DNA from: a virus
Direction: 5' to 3' (one strand)
IMG/VR virus record: IMGVR_UViG_3300025840_003418
Span: 62,001-126,000 of that record
Length of the DNA: 64,000 nt
Below, in pieces: positions 60,255 to 64,000 of the stretch; the first letter of the stretch is position 1, and each line of letters opens with the position of its first letter. The position numbers and the translations under genes are program-made. The notes below the pieces were generated by a model. The model was not told where the DNA came from. It saw nothing but the letters and a program-made list of their open reading frames with translations, and searched no databases.

Positions 60255-61103
60255 ATGCGCAAAAAGAATTATCTTAACAATAGAGATCTATTGTTAGAAA
60301 TACACAAATCTAAAAATACATTTAATAGTTACATTGAACCGATATATTCTGAGTTTGATATAATACTGACTGATATCGACCGTATTAACATTCGTACAAT
60401 AGCAGAAGCAAAGCGCAATAAAGCAAAACGCTTATCTACTAAAGATTACGAAACTCGGAAAATGGCAGGTGAGAAAGTAAAACAAGCAGATTGTGAAGTT
60501 GATTATAAATCTATTACAAAAGAAGAATTAGTTTTTCGAGTAATGACATTTGACCACATTCCAGACGAGCCTGGTCGCAAAAAGAATCCAAAGACTACAG
60601 CTGACACAAAAACTAAACTTAACTTTCCTCCGTTTCAACATTATAAATTTGACGATGAAGGTAATTTATTTTGCATTGGTAAAAGTCATTGGATAGGCGG
60701 TATGGAAAACGGTACTTTTTCAAAAACACACGGCAAAGCAACAAACAAACTTGCTATGATGTGGCTAAAACTTGTAGATAGATATGCTACAAGAGGTAAT
60801 GTTCGTGGCTATACTTACAATGACGAAATGAAAGGTCAAGCAATCTTACAACTTTCACAAATTGGATTACAGTTTGACGAATCTAAGTCAAACAATCCGT
60901 TTGCATATTATACAGCAGCCGTTACTAACTCATTTGTGCGTGTAATTAACTTAGAAAAACGTAATCAAAACATCCGAGACGACATCTTAGAAATGAATAA
61001 CTTAAACCCAAGTCATACAAGACAACACGCAGGTGAATGGGAGGCAGCAATAAAACGTAATGAAGAAGCAAGTGCCACTATTTTTACTAATAAGAAAAGT
61101 TGA
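60255..61103 (+). CDS. gp55: Late-transcription sigma factor gp55
   Basis: The start 'NYLNNRDLLLEI' (5-16) resembles the T4 gp55 N-terminus NYVNNKELL. Residues about 166-245, 'KLVDRYATRGNVRGYTYND' to 'FDESKSNNPFAYYTAAVTNS' (211-220 is KSNNPFAYYT), match the sigma region 2-like core of gp55, ending in a basic helix 'VRVINLEKRNQNIRDD'. gp55 directs host polymerase to late TAAATA-type promoters. Unlike T4 gp55 (185 residues) this protein has 282, with about 130 residues inserted between start and core, including 'HIPDEPGRKKNPKTTA' and 'NLFCIGKSHWIGGM'. Its own perfect sigma70 promoter lies upstream. Confidence 0.85.
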   Translation: MRKKNYLNNRDLLLEIHKSKNTFNSYIEPIYSEFDIILTDIDRINIRTIAEAKRNKAKRLSTKDYETRKMAGEKVKQADCEVDYKSITKEELVFRVMTFDHIPDEPGRKKNPKTTADTKTKLNFPPFQHYKFDDEGNLFCIGKSHWIGGMENGTFSKTHGKATNKLAMMWLKLVDRYATRGNVRGYTYNDEMKGQAILQLSQIGLQFDESKSNNPFAYYTAAVTNSFVRVINLEKRNQNIRDDILEMNNLNPSHTRQHAGEWEAAIKRNEEASATIFTNKKS

Positions 61104-61132
61104 TTGACATCTCAATACTTTCCTGTTATAAT
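61104..61132 (+). promoter_or_regulatory. Perfect-consensus sigma70-type promoter for gp47-gp46-hemC
   Basis: TTGACA (61104-61109) and TATAAT (61127-61132) with an exact 17-base spacer begin one base after the gp55 stop. The predicted start is near 61139, followed by GCGGAG and the TTG start at 61156. Confidence 0.85.
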
Positions 61133-61155
61133 TAAAAGAAAAGCGGAGTCTATAG

Positions 61156-62169
61156 TTGTTTAAAAAAGCGGCAGTATTTACTGACATACATTTTGGCCTA
61201 AAAAGTAACAGTAAAATGCATAATCAAGACTGTGAAGATTACATCGATTGGTATATAAAAACTGCAAAAGAGCATGGTTGTGAAACTGCTCTTTTTTGTG
61301 GTGATTGGAATCACAATCGAAACAGCCTAAACTTAACTACTATGGATGCAGGCATCCGCAGTTTAGAAAAAATCGGTGCAGCGTTTGACAACTTTTACAT
61401 GTTTGCTGGTAATCACGACTTGTATTACAAAGATAAACGTGATGTAAAGTCTACTGAATTTGCAAAACACATACCGGGTGTTACTGTTATTGACGAAATA
61501 TGGGAGCAAGACGATGTTGCGTTAGTTCCTTGGTTAGTCGGTGACGAGTGGAAGAAAATGTCTAAGATTAAAAGCAAATATTTGTTCGGACATTTTGAAC
61601 TACCCAGTTTCTATATGAATGCTATGGTGCAAATGCCCGATCACGGTGAACTAAAGTCGGAACACTTTGTAAACCAAGAATATGTGTTTTCAGGACACTT
61701 TCATAAAAGACAGAAACAAGGACATATACACTATATAGGAAACGCATTTCCACACAATTATGCAGATGCTAGTGACGATGCACGTGGCATGATGATTCTT
61801 GACAAAGAAAACAACGCCGAGCCTTTGTACATCGATTGGGAAGATTGTCCAAAATATAGAAATACAACACTTAGTAAACTACTCGATCCTAAGAGCAGTC
61901 TTATTAAACCTAAAATGCATCTACGTGTTACACTAGATATTCCTATTAGTTTTGAAGAAGCAGGGTTCTTAAAAGAAACGTATATTAAACAATATAACTG
62001 TAGAGAGATTACACTTATTAGCCAACGTCAAACTGAAGAAATTAATACAGATTTAGACATCAGCCAATTTGCAAGTGTTGATCAAATTGTGTCAAACGAA
62101 ATTTCACAACTAGATACTGAAAACTATAGCAAGAAAACGCTATTAGATATTTACAACGGGTTACAATGA
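61156..62169 (+). CDS. gp47: Recombination endonuclease subunit gp47 (SbcD/Mre11-like)
   Basis: The calcineurin-like phosphoesterase motifs are all present in order: 'FTDIHFG' (D10, H12), 'CGDWNHNR', 'FAGNHDLYY', 'FGHFEL' and 'FSGHFHKRQ'. These bind two metals for Mre11/SbcD nuclease activity. With gp46 it resects DNA ends for recombination-dependent replication and host DNA processing. At 337 residues it has the normal length of T4 gp47. The start is TTG 61156, with AGCGGAG upstream and no suitable ATG before the conserved strand. It overlaps gp46 by ATGA. Confidence 0.94.
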   Translation: MFKKAAVFTDIHFGLKSNSKMHNQDCEDYIDWYIKTAKEHGCETALFCGDWNHNRNSLNLTTMDAGIRSLEKIGAAFDNFYMFAGNHDLYYKDKRDVKSTEFAKHIPGVTVIDEIWEQDDVALVPWLVGDEWKKMSKIKSKYLFGHFELPSFYMNAMVQMPDHGELKSEHFVNQEYVFSGHFHKRQKQGHIHYIGNAFPHNYADASDDARGMMILDKENNAEPLYIDWEDCPKYRNTTLSKLLDPKSSLIKPKMHLRVTLDIPISFEEAGFLKETYIKQYNCREITLISQRQTEEINTDLDISQFASVDQIVSNEISQLDTENYSKKTLLDIYNGLQ

Positions 62170-63938
62170 TAAAGATTAAGGATTTAACAGTAAAAAACTT
62201 TATGAGTGTAGGTAATGTAAGTCAAGGTGTTGACTTTGATCAACAAAGCCTTACACTCGTGCTCGGCGAAAACTTAGATCAAGGAGGTGACGATTCGGGT
62301 TCCCGTAACGGTACAGGTAAAACAACAATCATTAATGCATTGTCATACGCTTTATATGGCCAGGCTCTGACCAACATTAAGAGAAACAACCTTATTAATA
62401 AAACTAATTCAAAAGGTATGCTAGTTACACTTAGTTTTGAAAAGAATAATATAAATTATAGAATTGAACGTGGACGTTCTCCTAATATTCTTAAGTTTTA
62501 TGTAGATAATACCGAACAAGTTGAAGAAGACGAGTCACAAGGCGATAGTCGCAAAACACAAGAAAGTATACAAGAACTATTGGGCATGAGTCATGATATG
62601 TTTAAACATATTTTAGCACTTAATACATATTCTGAACCATTTTTAAGTATGCGAGCTAATGATCAACGTGCTATTATCGAACAGTTATTAGGTATTACAT
62701 TACTAAGTGAAAAAGCCGATTCGTTAAAAGACGAAATTAAGCGTACTAAAGAGGCTATTACAGAAGAAACATTTAAATTAAACGCAATCGAAAGTGCTAA
62801 TCAAAAAATACAAACTACAATTGACAGTTTAGGTAAAAATCAACGTGCATGGGTTGCAAAACGCAGTTCTGACGAAGAAAAACTAGTAACTGCTATCGAA
62901 GAATTAGAAAAACTAGACATTGATGCTGAATTAGATGCACACGAAAAATTAGCAAACTGGACAGAACATAATAATTCTATTTTGGCTCTTAGAAAAGAAT
63001 TAAGCACACTAGAACCTGCACTAATACGTGCTGACAAAAGTGTAACCAAAGCAGAAAAAGATATTGCAGAACTAGAAGATGCTACTTGTTATACTTGTGG
63101 ACAAGAACTTCATGCAGACAAAAAAGCAGAGATTGCAGAACGCAAAGGAAAAGAACTAGAAGATGCTATTGCTTATCAAACAGAAATTACTGGAAAAGTA
63201 AAAGATGTTGCACTTGCTCTTAAAGAAATTGGTGATATTAATGGTCGTCCTACTACATTCTACGAAACTGCAAAAGAAGCATACGAACATAGAAACAATG
63301 TTAAAAACTTGCAAAATGCATTAGTAAACAAACAAGCAGAAGTTGATCCGTATGAAGTACAAATTAACGAACTAACAAGTACTGCACTACAAGATCTTGA
63401 CTGGAGTATCATAAACAATCTTACAGAGTTTAAAGAGCATCAAGAGTTTCTATTAAAATTATTAACTAACAAAGATTCGTTTATACGTAAGAAAATTATT
63501 GATCAGAATTTAGCATATCTCAACAATAGGCTAACTTATTACTTAGATGTATTAGGATTACCACATCAAGTACAATTTTTAAACGACTTAAATGTTGAAA
63601 TTACACAACTAGGACAAGATCTAGACTTTGATAATTTGTCAAGAGGTGAACGCAATAGACTTATACTCGGACTATCGTTTGCATTCCGTGATGTTTGGGA
63701 AAGTTTATACCAAGGAATTAATTTATTGTTCATTGACGAACTTATCGATTCAGGAATGGATAGTGCAGGTGTTGAAAACTCAATCAGTGTACTTAAAAAA
63801 ATGACTAGAGAACGCAAGAAAAACATTTTCCTCATATCTCACAAAGATGAACTAGTTGGAAGGGTAAACAATGTATTAAAGGTTGTAAAAGAAAACGGAT
63901 TTACTTCTTATGCAAACGATTTGGAGATTGTAGAATGA
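62166..63938 (+). CDS. gp46: Recombination ATPase subunit gp46 (SbcC/Rad50-like)
   Basis: Walker A 'NGTGKTT' (ending T54) in 'LGENLDQGGDDSGSRNG', a long coiled-coil middle with the zinc-hook pair C308-x-x-C311 ('CYTCGQEL'), and a C-terminal head with ABC signature 'LSRGERNRL' and Walker B 'LLFIDELIDSGMD', followed by 'IFLISHKDEL' (H-loop). The 590-residue size and layout match T4 gp46. It forms the tethering and ATP-driven part of the gp47/gp46 nuclease. The N-terminal P-loop approach has a Gly/Asp/Ser insertion relative to T4. Its stop overlaps the hemC start by ATGA. Confidence 0.95.
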   Translation: MIKIKDLTVKNFMSVGNVSQGVDFDQQSLTLVLGENLDQGGDDSGSRNGTGKTTIINALSYALYGQALTNIKRNNLINKTNSKGMLVTLSFEKNNINYRIERGRSPNILKFYVDNTEQVEEDESQGDSRKTQESIQELLGMSHDMFKHILALNTYSEPFLSMRANDQRAIIEQLLGITLLSEKADSLKDEIKRTKEAITEETFKLNAIESANQKIQTTIDSLGKNQRAWVAKRSSDEEKLVTAIEELEKLDIDAELDAHEKLANWTEHNNSILALRKELSTLEPALIRADKSVTKAEKDIAELEDATCYTCGQELHADKKAEIAERKGKELEDAIAYQTEITGKVKDVALALKEIGDINGRPTTFYETAKEAYEHRNNVKNLQNALVNKQAEVDPYEVQINELTSTALQDLDWSIINNLTEFKEHQEFLLKLLTNKDSFIRKKIIDQNLAYLNNRLTYYLDVLGLPHQVQFLNDLNVEITQLGQDLDFDNLSRGERNRLILGLSFAFRDVWESLYQGINLLFIDELIDSGMDSAGVENSISVLKKMTRERKKNIFLISHKDELVGRVNNVLKVVKENGFTSYANDLEIVE

Positions 63939-64000
63939 TTAAAATTGGTGTAAGAGGTAGTAAATTAGCACTTGCATATGCCGATATTGTTGTTAACAGA
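63935..64000 (+). CDS. hemC: Hydroxymethylbilane synthase, N-terminus (3' end outside window)
   Basis: The 22 visible residues include 'IKIGVRGSKLALAYAD', matching the start of porphobilinogen deaminases (I.iGtRgSkLALaqa), which join four porphobilinogen units into hydroxymethylbilane for heme, siroheme and chlorin synthesis. ATGA overlap with gp46 and GGAG about 9 bases upstream put it in the same message as the recombination genes, under the promoter at 61104. Only the N-terminus is visible, so completeness and active-site residues (Asp and the dipyrromethane Cys) cannot be judged. Confidence 0.8.
   Translation, partial: MIKIGVRGSKLALAYADIVVNR

Noticed and set aside
1-64000. Prophage or bacterial chromosomal island
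   Set aside because: No integrase, attachment site, tRNA or bacterial housekeeping gene is visible; gp55, gp46/47 and the baseplate set indicate a lytic T4-like phage genome. hemC alone does not change this, as it is coupled to gp46.

Overview
The window is a piece of an AT-rich marine myovirus genome of the T4 superfamily, of the kind that infects SAR11 or cyanobacteria-like hosts. The evidence is a set of recognisable T4-type proteins: late sigma factor gp55, recombination nuclease gp47/gp46, baseplate proteins gp53, gp25, gp6 and a gp5-like hub, and a tail-collar fibre. Late promoters resemble the T4 TATAAATA box. Genes are packed with ATGA or TAATG overlaps. There are no tRNAs, CRISPR arrays, insertion sequences or bacterial housekeeping operons, and no gap over 300 bases without a gene. 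The host assignment is inference.

Layout. (1) 1-3874, plus strand: two radical SAM proteins (the first cut by the window edge), an SGNH-like protein, a possible 30-residue peptide and a 2-oxoglutarate-oxygenase-like protein. (2) 3856-23562, minus strand: a cassette of about 22 non-structural genes. It holds seven glycosyltransferase-like proteins, three more radical SAM enzymes, a methyltransferase, two SGNH-like proteins and a set of sugar-nucleotide enzymes (heptose-kinase-like PfkB, nucleotidyltransferase, cupin isomerase, HAD phosphatase, SDR epimerase, RmlC-like epimerase). It also has a minimal two-subunit thiamine-diphosphate enzyme. The cassette has its own sigma70-type promoter at 23583-23611. 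(3) 23629-60176, minus strand: the late virion module, read from right to left. It runs from baseplate tube and hub proteins, gp53, a hub, a three-domain peptidoglycan hydrolase and a gp5-like spike through gp25, gp6 and a 4723-residue giant to three fibre-like proteins and two paralogous structural proteins. (4) 60255-64000, plus strand: gp55, gp47, gp46 and the start of hemC, under two perfect-consensus sigma70 promoters.

How it fits together. Host polymerase would read gp55 and the recombination genes from TTGACA-17-TATAAT promoters. gp55 would then redirect polymerase to the TAAATA-type late promoters of the virion module. At 60194-60229 a late promoter for the virion block and an early promoter for gp55 stand back to back and share a base. 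The glycan cassette lies directly downstream of the fibre genes and can be read both from its own promoter and by late read-through. It probably builds and attaches an activated sugar, to virion proteins, to the host surface or to another acceptor. The target cannot be read from the sequence.

The most unusual items are the size and chemistry of the cassette (five radical SAM proteins in or next to it and a stripped-down E1-type thiamine enzyme), hemC translationally coupled to gp46, the giant tail protein with repeated glycan-binding-like modules, and a single protein combining an SGNH-like, a lambda-lysozyme-like and a GH19-like domain.
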